Of a stretch of DNA of 12,470 nt, positions 1-8,600 are shown one piece after another. The notes below the pieces were generated by a model, which saw nothing but the letters and a program-made list of their open reading frames with translations, made no database searches and had not been told where the DNA came from. Each line of letters starts with the position of its first letter. The stretch's first letter is position 1. The stretch comes from Candidatus Cloacimonadota bacterium (GTDB taxonomy: Bacteria > Cloacimonadota > Cloacimonadia > Cloacimonadales > TCS61): assembly GCA_014382915.1 (NCBI GenBank), contig JACNIV010000315.1:1-12470 (forward strand), written 5' to 3'. A program made the position numbers and the translations under genes.

Positions 1-1149
1 TCCGGTGAGAACTTGAACCTCGATCTGGAAGTGGCTTTTGTTAACAAAACCGGCGCTGCTTCTGTGAACAGGTTGGATGAAGATTCTTTGAAATTCCTGA
101 TAAAAACTGCAGAAAGTATGGCCAGGTTGAATCAGCCTGATCCGGAATTTGTGCCTTCCGAACCGGCTCATAAACTACCGAACGTTAATAATTATAGTGA
201 TAACACTGCTCATCTTTCAGTGGAAAAAATAGTAGATGATATTGATAAATGTGTAAATAATGCCAAATCGAAAAAAGCCAAAGTCTCAGGTATTTCCGAG
301 AAACATTTTCATAATGATTTTCTGTTCACCAAAAACGGTTTTAAAGGCTTTGACCGATCCACCAGCTTTTCTCACTCCATGACCATGAAAAAAAGCACTG
401 TGGAAACAAAGGTTTCCCGCTCGGTTAAAGATCATGCTAAATTCAGTATGGATGAACTGGTTGATCAGCTTAACACGCAATTCGATTCTCTGCAGAAACC
501 ACTGCAACTGGAAAAAGGGCGATTGCCTGTTATCCTGCGACCGGCTGCTGTTTTAAACTGGTTGATCTACCTTATCTGGACGTTTGATAGACGTAATACT
601 GATGAGGGGCTTACTCCTTTTACCAGACAGATCGGAAAAAAATTCTTTGGAGAAAAATTCACTTTCCGTTCCCGACTGGATGATCCCGATCTGGCAGTCA
701 ATAAATTCTCCAGCGACGGTATACCCGGTAGAAATATGGATTGGATAGTGAAAGGTGTACTGAAAAACATGAGCGTATCGCGCTATTATGCCAGGCAGAA
801 AAAACTGCAAGCTGCCAGTCCTTATAACGTGATAGTAGAAGGTGAAGGTACTTCGGAAGCTGAAATGATGAAAATTGTAGATCGTGGTGTGATCGTGAAC
901 CGTTTATGGTATATACGTCCGATAGATCGTAAAACCGGTGAGTGGACAGGTTTGACCCGCGATGGTGTTCTCTATTTTGAAGATGGCAAGATCCAGAAAT
1001 CTGTAACGAATTTTCGTTGGAACGAGATTCTGCACGATGCAACCAGGCGCATATTGGCGCTGGGAGAAAGCGTTCAGCAGGAATATTATGCCAGAATACC
1101 CGCGATGTTGATAGATGATTTCAATTTCGTGGATGTAACAACGTTTTAG
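1..1149 (+). CDS. TldD/PmbA family protein, 5' end outside the window
   Basis: C-terminal 382 residues of a TldD/PmbA-family protein (metalloprotease family linked to maturation of modified peptides and to gyrase modulation). The frame is open from base 1, so the TTG at 13 is not the likely start. Near the visible N-terminus is the family motif GAASVNRLDEDSLK followed by the 'LNQPDPEFVPSEP' block. The C-terminal half has a 'DEGLTPFTRQIG...FGEKF' segment, 'DDP...DGIPGRN', and near the end 'VNRLWYIRPIDRKTGEWTGLTRDGVLYFEDG', which is characteristic of the family C-terminal domain. The C-terminus 'IPAML.DDFNF' is also normal, so the 3' end is intact. No HExxxH zinc motif is visible; the equivalent region reads PVILRPAAVLNWL. 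This makes it the PmbA/TldE-like, non-catalytic type, which usually partners a TldD subunit. That partner may lie just upstream, outside the window. Family call is firm; the specific role is unknown. Confidence 0.88.
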   Translation, partial: SGENLNLDLEVAFVNKTGAASVNRLDEDSLKFLIKTAESMARLNQPDPEFVPSEPAHKLPNVNNYSDNTAHLSVEKIVDDIDKCVNNAKSKKAKVSGISEKHFHNDFLFTKNGFKGFDRSTSFSHSMTMKKSTVETKVSRSVKDHAKFSMDELVDQLNTQFDSLQKPLQLEKGRLPVILRPAAVLNWLIYLIWTFDRRNTDEGLTPFTRQIGKKFFGEKFTFRSRLDDPDLAVNKFSSDGIPGRNMDWIVKGVLKNMSVSRYYARQKKLQAASPYNVIVEGEGTSEAEMMKIVDRGVIVNRLWYIRPIDRKTGEWTGLTRDGVLYFEDGKIQKSVTNFRWNEILHDATRRILALGESVQQEYYARIPAMLIDDFNFVDVTTF

Positions 1150-1204
1150 GAATTTTAGACGCGAATTCACCTTCGTTACCGTCATCAATGATCTGTCACT
1201 ACTG

Positions 1205-2113
1205 TTAGTCGAACCTTTTTGTGTAAATGTGACAATAGGGTAGACTGCCTTTCTTCTCGTAATAATCCTGATGATATTTTTCGGCAGGATAAAATTTGTT
1301 AGCCGATTCAACTTCGGTAGCCACATCATAACCTTTTTCTTCCAAAATTTCGATCAGCTTTTTCGCGGTTTCTTTCTGTTCGTCACTTGTATAATAAACT
1401 GCTGATCTATATTGATGCCCAATATCAGGACCTTGCCGATTGATTTGCGTGGGATCATGGATCTCAAAGAAGAGTTTTGTTAATTCTTCATAACTTATCT
1501 TGCTGGGATCGTACACAATTTTTGCTGTTTCTGCATGACCTGTTGTTCCAGTTGTAACATCGTAATAGACGGGATTTTTGAGATTACCTCCCATATATCC
1601 CACCGAAGTTGAAATCACTCCTTCCAGTTTTTGAAAATGATATTCCACTCCCCAGAAACAACCTCCGGCAAAATAGGCTTTTTCATATTTTGCTTCTTCC
1701 TGTTGAAATTGCAGGGAAACGGAATTTACACAATGTCGCACATTTTTATCGGTTAATCCTTCTCCCAGAAAAACATGTCCCAGATGAGCATTGCAATTGG
1801 CACATAAGATCTCGGTTCTTCTACCGTCGGCATCGGTTTGTTCTTTCACTTTGCCTTCAATGGCATCATCAAAACTGGGCCAACCGCAGCTGGAATGAAA
1901 TTTGTTATCCGACTTGAAAAGCGGTCCACCGCATTTTTTGCATTTGTACAGACCTTCCTCGAAATGATCAGTGTAAATTCCGGTAAAGGGACGTTCTGTG
2001 CCTTTCTGTTCGATCACATATTTTTCCAGATCATTTAATTCTCTATATTTTTCTTCTGCATTCATAATCACAACTCCTGTCAGCAGGAGGGCTAAAATCA
2101 TTAACTTTATCAT
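1205..2113 (-). CDS. msrAB: Exported bifunctional methionine sulfoxide reductase, MsrB-MsrA fusion
   Basis: Reduces both stereoisomers of methionine sulfoxide back to methionine. MsrB comes first (residues ~22-138): zinc CxxC pairs at C58/C61 and C104/C107, the CGWPSF motif with likely resolving C76, and catalytic C128 in RHCVNS. MsrA follows (residues ~144-302): catalytic C152 in GGCFWG and a likely resolving C294 in the C-terminal PYCHIY. Residues 1-19 look like a signal peptide (K3, hydrophobic stretch, NA before EE), so the main product probably works in the periplasm. The start at 2113 has an AGGAGG site 4 nt upstream. A second ATG (codon 17, at 2065) sits 8 nt after its own AGGAG and would skip the signal peptide. 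The gene stands alone: a terminator lies upstream at 2181-2220, and the PmbA-family gene converges from the other side with 55 bp between. All catalytic residues are present. How the thiols are re-reduced in the periplasm is not shown here. Confidence 0.95.
   Translation of the reverse strand: MIKLMILALLLTGVVIMNAEEKYRELNDLEKYVIEQKGTERPFTGIYTDHFEEGLYKCKKCGGPLFKSDNKFHSSCGWPSFDDAIEGKVKEQTDADGRRTEILCANCNAHLGHVFLGEGLTDKNVRHCVNSVSLQFQQEEAKYEKAYFAGGCFWGVEYHFQKLEGVISTSVGYMGGNLKNPVYYDVTTGTTGHAETAKIVYDPSKISYEELTKLFFEIHDPTQINRQGPDIGHQYRSAVYYTSDEQKETAKKLIEILEEKGYDVATEVESANKFYPAEKYHQDYYEKKGSLPYCHIYTKRFD
2074..2078 (-). promoter_or_regulatory. Internal Shine-Dalgarno within msrAB, before codon 17
   Basis: On the minus strand AGGAG is followed by 8 nt and then the in-frame ATG at 2065-2063. 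Translation from here would begin MNAEEKY and omit the hydrophobic leader while keeping both reductase domains. The spacing is at least as good as that of the upstream site (AGGAGG at 2118-2123, 4 nt). This is seen directly; its use is inference. Confidence 0.45.
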
Positions 2114-2180
2114 TTTTCCTCCTTATTATAGTTGATAATATAAGATAGAATTTATCTGATGCTATAAAATTTATGCAGAA

Positions 2181-2220
2181 TAATAAAAAAGCGAAGGTCA
2201 GAAAAAATCCCGATCTTCGC
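2181..2220 (-). terminator. Rho-independent terminator of the mscS-barrel unit
   Basis: Read on the minus strand, GCGAAGATC (2220-2212) pairs with GACCTTCGC (2199-2191) with one A/C mismatch. The loop is 12 nt, and the stem is followed by TTTTTTATTA (2190-2181). It lies 20 bp past the stop codon of the barrel gene at 2241 and insulates msrAB downstream. There is no T-run on the plus side. Confidence 0.8.
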
Positions 2221-2240
2221 GAATAAAATAATACTAAATC

Positions 2241-3116
2241 TTAGAATAACTTATAAATTAATCCCAGACCAAGTGTCTGCTTGAATTGAATTTCATCGAT
2301 TCTTTCTGCATTCAGATCAAGGTCCATTTCATTATAAATGAGACCAACGTAGAGATTGAGGTTGATAAGCTTGGTTATAATTGCTGTAAAAATATGTTCC
2401 CAGCTCAGGCGAACTGCTTTCCAATCATCTTCATATACGGTTCCCTCCATATCTTCAGAAAGAGAATAGAACAGAGCCTTATAAAGATTCAGCTTTGTAT
2501 TGTAGTTTATAAGATCATTAGCCAGCGGTGATCTGTATTCGGCAACAAATTCGATACCACCATCGTTGGAGTTTTTATCAGCATTACCATCTATATATAG
2601 TTTGAAAGCTGCACCCAGGCGTGAGCTCAATTCACGTTTTTCATCTTTTATAAAAACACGGGCTACACCAAATGTTTCTGTGAGGGTATTAGGATTAAAT
2701 GATTTGGTTTCGTCACTACTTTCATCCAGGAACTGGCTTTCCCACCTGACGCTGGTAAAAGGATCGACAACCAAGCCAAGTGTAAAACGGAACATTGATT
2801 CAAAGTCGATCAAGTCGGTTGTTTTATCCGGTTTTGCCCATTTTTTTGTACTATCTACTGCAACATATTGGCTGTGTGTTTGACCAAAGGCAAATTTGAG
2901 TGTGTTCTTATTGTTAATCTTTTGCGTGAGCTGTTTTTCTGCCAGTAAATTGGCATTGAAAGCCCAGGAAATGGCTCCTATTTCATCCCCAGCCCAGTTA
3001 TCGCTATATGAATTCTGATTCAAATTCAAAGACACATCAGCAGATGTATTCCAACCTTCAGCATACAACACCGTCATAAATAGCACTAAAACTAAAATTA
3101 AAATCGTTCTTTTCAT
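2241..3116 (-). CDS. Outer-membrane beta-barrel protein, DUF3078-like
   Basis: A 291-residue exported protein with signal peptide MKRTILILVLVLFMTVLYA and likely cleavage after A19. The mature start, 'WNTSADVSLNLNQNSYSDNWAGDE', has the pattern of DUF3078 proteins: a W followed by alternating LNLNQ and an S-x-NWAG turn. The rest alternates amphipathic strands with polar loops, and the last strand 'FKQTLGLGLIYKLF' ends in Phe, as expected for a substrate of the BAM insertion machinery. Its function is unknown; family members are predicted outer-membrane barrels without an assigned substrate. A strong GGAGGAGAGG site precedes the ATG. It begins 17 bp after the mscS stop, so the two are probably co-transcribed, and the transcript ends at the hairpin at 2181-2220. 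The barrel call is firm, the DUF number moderately so. Confidence 0.75.
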   Translation of the reverse strand: MKRTILILVLVLFMTVLYAEGWNTSADVSLNLNQNSYSDNWAGDEIGAISWAFNANLLAEKQLTQKINNKNTLKFAFGQTHSQYVAVDSTKKWAKPDKTTDLIDFESMFRFTLGLVVDPFTSVRWESQFLDESSDETKSFNPNTLTETFGVARVFIKDEKRELSSRLGAAFKLYIDGNADKNSNDGGIEFVAEYRSPLANDLINYNTKLNLYKALFYSLSEDMEGTVYEDDWKAVRLSWEHIFTAIITKLINLNLYVGLIYNEMDLDLNAERIDEIQFKQTLGLGLIYKLF

Positions 3117-3133
3117 AATTCCTCTCCTCCTTT

Positions 3134-3940
3134 TTACTTATTTATCAAATGTACATCCATTTGCGGGAAAGGAATATTAATTCCATTTTTATCAAATTCC
3201 AATTTTGCCTGCTCGGTCAGATCAAAATAAACAGTCCAATAATCTTCGGTTTTTGTCCACACTCTCACCTTGAAATTCAATGAACTCTCAGCCATTTCAG
3301 CCAGTCGCACAAACGGTTCGGGGTCTTTCAAAATCAACTTATGTTTTTGAAATATTCCCATCAGAATATCTTTCACTTTTTTCAGATCAGATTCATAGCT
3401 TACACCTAAGACCAAATCAACTCTTCTGGTTTTTTCTGCAGTATAATTAGTGATCGTTCCATTCATGATTTGAGAATTCGGTACAATGATCTTCTTATTA
3501 TCAATTGTTCTGTATTCAGTTGTAAAAATAGTGATTTTATAAATTGTGCCGGAAACACCACCGGCTTCCACATAATCTCCCACTTTAAATGGTTTAAACA
3601 GGATAATCAGAAAACCGGAAGCAAAATTGGAAAGTGATCCCTGCAGAGCCAGACCGATCGCCAGACCGGCAGCACCGATAACAGCCATTAAAGAAGTGGT
3701 TTGAATGCCAAGCTGAGAAAGAGCCGCCAGAATCACAAATACCCATAATGAACTAAATGCCAGAGATGAGATAAAAGATGAAATAGTTTTATCTACTTTC
3801 CTTTTATCCATTACTTTTACGATCAATTTACGAATACTTTTCGCAATTATGCGACCAATAACCAAAATAGCAATAGCTGCAATCAATTTTATACCGAAAG
3901 TAGATCCCCATTCGATAAGCTTATTCATCACATCTTCCAT
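3134..3940 (-). CDS. mscS: Small-conductance mechanosensitive channel MscS
   Basis: Inner-membrane channel that opens under membrane tension and releases solutes on hypo-osmotic shock; the family is homoheptameric. The product is 268 residues, close to the 286 of E. coli MscS, with one helix pair before the pore. TM1 is ~16-34, TM2 ~56-78, and TM3 ~84-117 carries the pore motif GAAGLAIGLALQGSLSN. L93 and L97 correspond to the E. coli gate residues L105 and L109, and Q100/G101 to Q112/G113. The beta domain follows ('FKVGDYVEAGGVSGTI', 'IIVPNSQIMNGTITNY'). The cytoplasmic alpha/beta domain ends in 'INIPFPQMDV', as in the E. coli protein. I chose the ATG at 3940: GGAGG lies 5 nt upstream. An in-frame GTG at 3952 overlaps that GGAGG and has no site of its own. 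It is the first gene of a unit with the downstream DUF3078-like barrel. Confidence 0.96.
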   Translation of the reverse strand: MEDVMNKLIEWGSTFGIKLIAAIAILVIGRIIAKSIRKLIVKVMDKRKVDKTISSFISSLAFSSLWVFVILAALSQLGIQTTSLMAVIGAAGLAIGLALQGSLSNFASGFLIILFKPFKVGDYVEAGGVSGTIYKITIFTTEYRTIDNKKIIVPNSQIMNGTITNYTAEKTRRVDLVLGVSYESDLKKVKDILMGIFQKHKLILKDPEPFVRLAEMAESSLNFKVRVWTKTEDYWTVYFDLTEQAKLEFDKNGINIPFPQMDVHLINK

Positions 3941-3991
3941 AAATACCTCCACTATTTATAACGAAAAATATATGCCGTTTTTATAATTATC

Positions 3992-4029
3992 AAAAAAGAC
4001 GGATCCAGCAACTGCCAAATCCGTCTTTT
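3992..4029 (-). terminator. Rho-independent terminator after the Fn3-OmpA operon
   Basis: A perfect 11-bp stem, AAAAGACGGAT (4029-4019 read on minus) with ATCCGTCTTTT (4004-3994), around a 14-nt loop. On the minus strand the T-run continues through 3992. It starts 16 bp past the stop of the OmpA-like gene at 4045 and separates that operon from mscS. T-rich sequence also follows on the plus side (CTTTTCTTT), but no plus-strand gene reads into it. Confidence 0.88.
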
Positions 4030-4044
4030 CTTTAGTATATCATC

Positions 4045-5571
4045 TTATTTCGTTCTGAAGAATTCAATACGACGGTTTTTCTCCCTTCCTTCCTTTGTTT
4101 TGTTGGAGGTGATCGGGTGGTCCGGACCCAGACCGATAGCCCGTAACCTGAATCCTTCGATGCCCTGATTGATCAGGTAAACTCGTACAGATTCGGCTCT
4201 TCGGCGTGAAAGTTTCATATTCAATGATCTGGAACCTGAACTATCTGTGTGTCCATTGATCTCAAGGCACATTTCAGTATAATCTTTCAATGTGCGAACT
4301 ACCTTATCGAGAACAAGTTGAGCTCCAGTTGTTAATTCTGCACTACCTACTTTAAAGTTCACCCCATCCAGAATAATGGGAGCTTTTTTCGTGAAGATAA
4401 TTTCCGGTTTTTTATCGGGACAGCCATCTTCATCCTGGAAGCCATTGTAATTTTCCGGTTCAAGCGGACATTTATCTATTCCATCCAATACACCGTCACC
4501 ATCTGTATCAGGGTTGGTCGGGTCTGTCTGGTGAACATTTATTTCATCATAATCATTTAAGCCGTCGTTATCGGTATCCACATTATTCGGATCGGTCTTA
4601 TAATTATTGATCTCATCACCATCGCTCAGACTGTCTGCATCTGAATCCACCGTCAGCGGGTTTGTATTGTAAGTATAAATCTCTTCATAATCATTAACTT
4701 CATCCATATCGGTATCAGCAACATTGGGATCGGTTCCGGTACTGTCGGCACTGATAAATTCACCCGTATTGGTTTCTACAGAGTCAGGAAGGGCATCACC
4801 ATCATTATCAAATTCAGGGCAACCATCCTCGTCTTCAAAATTGTCAAAATCTTCCGGTATGAGAGGACACTTATCGAGTTTGTCTTCAATGCCGTCACCA
4901 TCGGTATCACGCCAACCACCAAAGCGGATTGTAATACCAATTCCTGCTGCCAGGTTACCAGTTTGTATATCAGGTCTAGCCAATTCTGCAGACATGCCGG
5001 ACATGTCGCGCGTTTGATTAAATATTCTCTGGTAACGAACTCCGAAATCCATTCCCACTGTGCGGGAAATTTCCCATTCGATACCAGCACCGATATTGCC
5101 CATAAAATTATTTCCGGATGTGATCTCTTCGTCTGTATCGGTATTAATACATTCCCATTTCATTGCGCCTAACCCGCCAATTAGATATGGTATCCAATTT
5201 TGATCTTGAATAAGATTATACCGGCAATTTACAGATATTGGGTAGAAAGTGGTTTTATAGGGATAATCTGAATCTTCAGAAATATGACTCATTAATTCCA
5301 GCAGTTGGCTTTTATCACGAACAGTTACAAACCCATAGCCTGCATCAAGTTCTATACCTATTTTTCTGGTGATGTAGTAGCCGAAATTGAATTCTCCCAA
5401 CATCCTGACGGTACTGTCATCTTCCTCGCCACCTATTAGTTTTGTGGCACTTCCGTGCAGTCCTGTGTATATCTGTCTTTGAAAGATCTGTGCTCGAGAT
5501 TCCGAATTTAAACCCAAAATGAAAACCAAAATAACTACTAAAACAAAAACACAACGCTTACATCTATGCAT
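4045..5571 (-). CDS. OmpA-family protein with beta-barrel, thrombospondin type 3 repeats and peptidoglycan-binding domain
   Basis: A 508-residue outer-membrane protein that probably ties the outer membrane to peptidoglycan. Residues 1-28 are a signal peptide ending SRA before Q. Residues ~29-218 form an OmpA-like barrel rich in alternating aromatic strands and ending in 'GITIRFG'. Residues 222-386 hold six DxDxDxxxD calcium-type TSP3 motifs. Residues ~400-505 are a C-terminal OmpA domain with 'INGHTDSSG', 'LSRRRAESV', 'AIGLGPDHP' and 'NRRIEF'. D443 and R458 match the diaminopimelate-binding pair of E. coli OmpA (D271/R286). The start has AGGAGG 6 nt upstream. It lies 38 bp downstream of the Fn3/beta-helix gene with no hairpin between, so the two are probably one operon, ending at 3992-4029. 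The domain call is firm. Whether the barrel has 8 strands, or any pore function, cannot be told from sequence alone. Confidence 0.93.
   Translation of the reverse strand: MHRCKRCVFVLVVILVFILGLNSESRAQIFQRQIYTGLHGSATKLIGGEEDDSTVRMLGEFNFGYYITRKIGIELDAGYGFVTVRDKSQLLELMSHISEDSDYPYKTTFYPISVNCRYNLIQDQNWIPYLIGGLGAMKWECINTDTDEEITSGNNFMGNIGAGIEWEISRTVGMDFGVRYQRIFNQTRDMSGMSAELARPDIQTGNLAAGIGITIRFGGWRDTDGDGIEDKLDKCPLIPEDFDNFEDEDGCPEFDNDGDALPDSVETNTGEFISADSTGTDPNVADTDMDEVNDYEEIYTYNTNPLTVDSDADSLSDGDEINNYKTDPNNVDTDNDGLNDYDEINVHQTDPTNPDTDGDGVLDGIDKCPLEPENYNGFQDEDGCPDKKPEIIFTKKAPIILDGVNFKVGSAELTTGAQLVLDKVVRTLKDYTEMCLEINGHTDSSGSRSLNMKLSRRRAESVRVYLINQGIEGFRLRAIGLGPDHPITSNKTKEGREKNRRIEFFRTK
4414..4908 (-). repeat. 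Six TSP3-type calcium-binding repeats in the OmpA-like protein
   Basis: Acidic motifs begin at residues 222, 255, 286, 309, 332 and 355; the last four are exactly 23 residues apart. The first and last repeats each continue into a matching block, DKCPL-x-PE...DEDGCP (cysteines at 235/251 and 368/384). The array therefore has near-identical Cys-containing ends around a Cys-free core. It would form a rigid calcium-stabilised linker between barrel and peptidoglycan domain. Confidence 0.85.
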
Positions 5572-5609
5572 TAAAATCCTCCTGATTATATTATCATACT
5601 ATTTTTTTA

Positions 5610-8600
5610 TTATTTCCAATCTCCCCAGGTACCGCCAAAAGCTCCCAGATCATTGGCAGAACCATCAATATCGTTATATTCAGCAGCCGGATTACCAGCA
5701 TTTATACAGGTAGAACCCTCTTTCAAATGAAAGTTATTGAAAGTGGGATTTTCAAACATTGGCTCAGTGTTGAAAAATCCCATCTGAAAGAAAACGGAAC
5801 CATTGTTATTGGTGAAAATCCCATCTTCTGCACCTTCCAGATTTGTATAACCGATAGTGATCTTTATATCTCCGAATTTATGAAAACATAGTTCCTGCGG
5901 TTTATTCTGCCACAAAATCGAGTTCAGGAGTTTAGGATTGGAAAAGCTGTTACAGAAGATGGCTCCACCCTGAAGGGCTTCATTTCCGTATATCGTGAGA
6001 TTGGATAGTATAGGACGGGCATATTGAGTATATATAGCACCACCAAATCCATATTTATTTCCCTTTACTGTATTGAAGGCAATTATACAATTCCTGAGTT
6101 CCGGGTTGGAATTGTAAATATATATACCCCCGCCAAACTCGGTACAGGTGTTGTCGGTTATTGCAATCCTGGTCATTTGCGGATTGGAATTATTCAGATA
6201 GACTCCTCCACCGTAACCATAAATCGTTCCCAGCGATGTATTGGAAGAGATCGTTAGATCTTCCATTACTGGATTTGAATTATAAAGATAAATGCCGCCA
6301 CCGAATTCATCAGCGGTATTGCCAGTGATAACAAGATCTTTCAAGGTGGGGCTGGAATTATAAATAAAGATACCGCCACCTCTCAAGGCATTACCGCTTC
6401 CGTTAATGATTGTGAAGCCGATAAGCAGGGTGTTTTCCTTTTCTTCATTTTCAAAAATTACACCGCTGTTCTTTTTACCACCATCCAAAATTGTATCATT
6501 AATATATTTGGCATTACCCGTAGTTAAAAACAACGATCCCACGGTGATATCTTTCCCATTAAAATTCAGATTTTCTTTGTAAGTACCGGGTTGAACAAGT
6601 ACAATATCACCACTGCTGGAAGCATTAATGGCAGATTGTATAGAGGAATAATCTTCCGGCACTCTAAGTTCACCATGATGGCAAACTGCATGTACTTCGT
6701 TGGAATAATGTGATTTATTTCCTTTGGAATAACTAAACATCCTGTAATAGTAATTTACGTGAATCTCTGTACCTGTATCCAAATACGAAGTAACATTAGC
6801 AGGAACCTGGGTATAGATTTCGAACTCTTGATCACTTGTCCGCCGTTCAATTTTGAAGCCATCTTCTATACTGGTATTATCTGTCCAGGTTAATTTAACC
6901 TGTCGATCACCAATTACATGTGTTTTTAAATTGGCTGGTGCAGAAATACCAAGAGAACGGGTTACAGATTTTGAATAATCTGAATAATTTAATTCCGTAT
7001 AAGCTCTTACCCTGTAAGTGTAATCAGCACCGAAAGCCAAATTCAAATCTTTGAATTCATTTATATTTGAAGAAGTTTTCCCAATTTCTTTAAAATCCGA
7101 ACCACCTACACTGCGCTCTATAGAATACCCATTTTCAAAATAACAGTTATCAGACCAGGCGAGATCAATCTCTCCAGCTCCGATAATTTTGGCTGTAAGA
7201 TTGGTCGGTTTGGCAAAGATAGTAGAAGCATATTCCACATTCGAATAATCGGATTCATTAAAAGATGTAAATGCTAATACCCTGTAATAATAAGTTTTAC
7301 CAAAACTTAGATCTTTATCTTTGAAGGAAGTAGTGTTTTCGCTAAATACAGCAATTTCGGAGAACTCCTTACTATCCATTTTCCGTTCTAAACGAAATCC
7401 TACCTCGAAACTGCAATTATCTTCCCAGTAAAGGGAAACTGTCTGATCATCGATAACTTCCGAAGAGAGATAGGTGGGTTCTGGAAAGAAAGTCTTTACT
7501 TCAACTATATTTGAATAATCTGAATTATTAAGTTTAGTTACTGCAAAAACCCGATAAATATAATTGGTTCCGAAATGCAGGTTTTCATCAAGATAAGAGG
7601 TGGTTTCAGCATCAAGAGAGACAATGGAATGAAATTCGCCACCGTTTTCTTTACGTTCTAATTTAAAGCCTTCATTGAAGATACAGTTATCCAGCCAGGA
7701 AAGCTTTATTGACTGGTCATCCAAAACCAGTGCAGAGAGATAAGATGGCTTTGGAAAGATGGTCTTTGCCGAATGTTCATTGGAATAACCGGTAGTGGAA
7801 GTAATGGTATAAGCAGCAACACGATAAATATAGGTTATCCCGTATTTCAGGTTTTTATCAATAAAGGTGGTTGTGTTGGGTTCCAGGAGAGCAATTTCTA
7901 TATAATCGCTGTCTTCATCCTTTCTTTCCAGCTTGAAACCTTCTTCAAAAACGCTATTATCTTCCCAGTATAATCGAAGGGATTGGTCGTCTATTGTCTC
8001 GGAATAGAGGTTTGCCGGACCCGGAAAATCTGTTTTTGTACTGATCTCGTTGGAATATGATGAAGAATTTTTTTTGGAAAGTGCTGTGATCCTGTAGATG
8101 TAGTAACTTCCCAAAACCATCGTTTCATCTACATAATTTTTAGTTATTCCTCCAAGTTCAGCGATCTGTTCAAATTCTCCTTCGTTTTCCTTGCGTTCCA
8201 CAATGAATCCTGTCACAAAGGAACTTTTATCTTCCCAATAAAGTTTGCAGGAATGATCATTCAATACATCCACATACAGATTCTGTGGAGCAGGAAAGGA
8301 AGTGCTAACGAATATTTCACTGGAGTAGTCCGATTCATTTAACTGGGAAAATGCTTTTATTCTATAGTAATAAACATTGCCGTCAGTAAGTCCTTTGTCA
8401 TCGTAATAAGTAGTGTTTTCGGTTAATTCTGCAATATTGGAAAATTCTTCTTTTTTAACTTTTCTTTCGATGATAAAGCCTTTTTCAAAATCACATCTAT
8501 CTTCCCAAGAAAGCCTTACAGATTGATCATCGAGAGCACGTACTTTAATATTGGCAGGTATAGGAAAGATCGTCTCTACTACTATTTTTCCTGAATAATC

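Noticed and set aside
13..15. TTG as the start codon of the PmbA-family gene
   Set aside because: The frame is open to base 1, no ribosome site precedes it, and family members have a longer N-terminal domain. The gene is simply cut by the window.
1150..1204. Terminator between the convergent PmbA-family and msrAB genes
   Set aside because: Only weak 5-bp inverted repeats without a T-run are visible on either strand.
1609..1917. Plus-strand open frame opposite msrAB
   Set aside because: It lies wholly antisense to the conserved MsrB-MsrA coding region, shows no recognisable motif, and is explained as a shadow frame.
2114..2180. Promoter for msrAB
   Set aside because: TATAAT-like hexamers are present, but the best one almost touches the ribosome site and the others lack a matching -35. 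A promoter is expected here after the terminator, but I cannot place it.
4776..5090. Second minus-strand frame inside the OmpA-like gene
   Set aside because: It overlaps well-supported barrel and TSP3 coding sequence in another frame. The open reading frame results from the repeated GAT/GAC codons.
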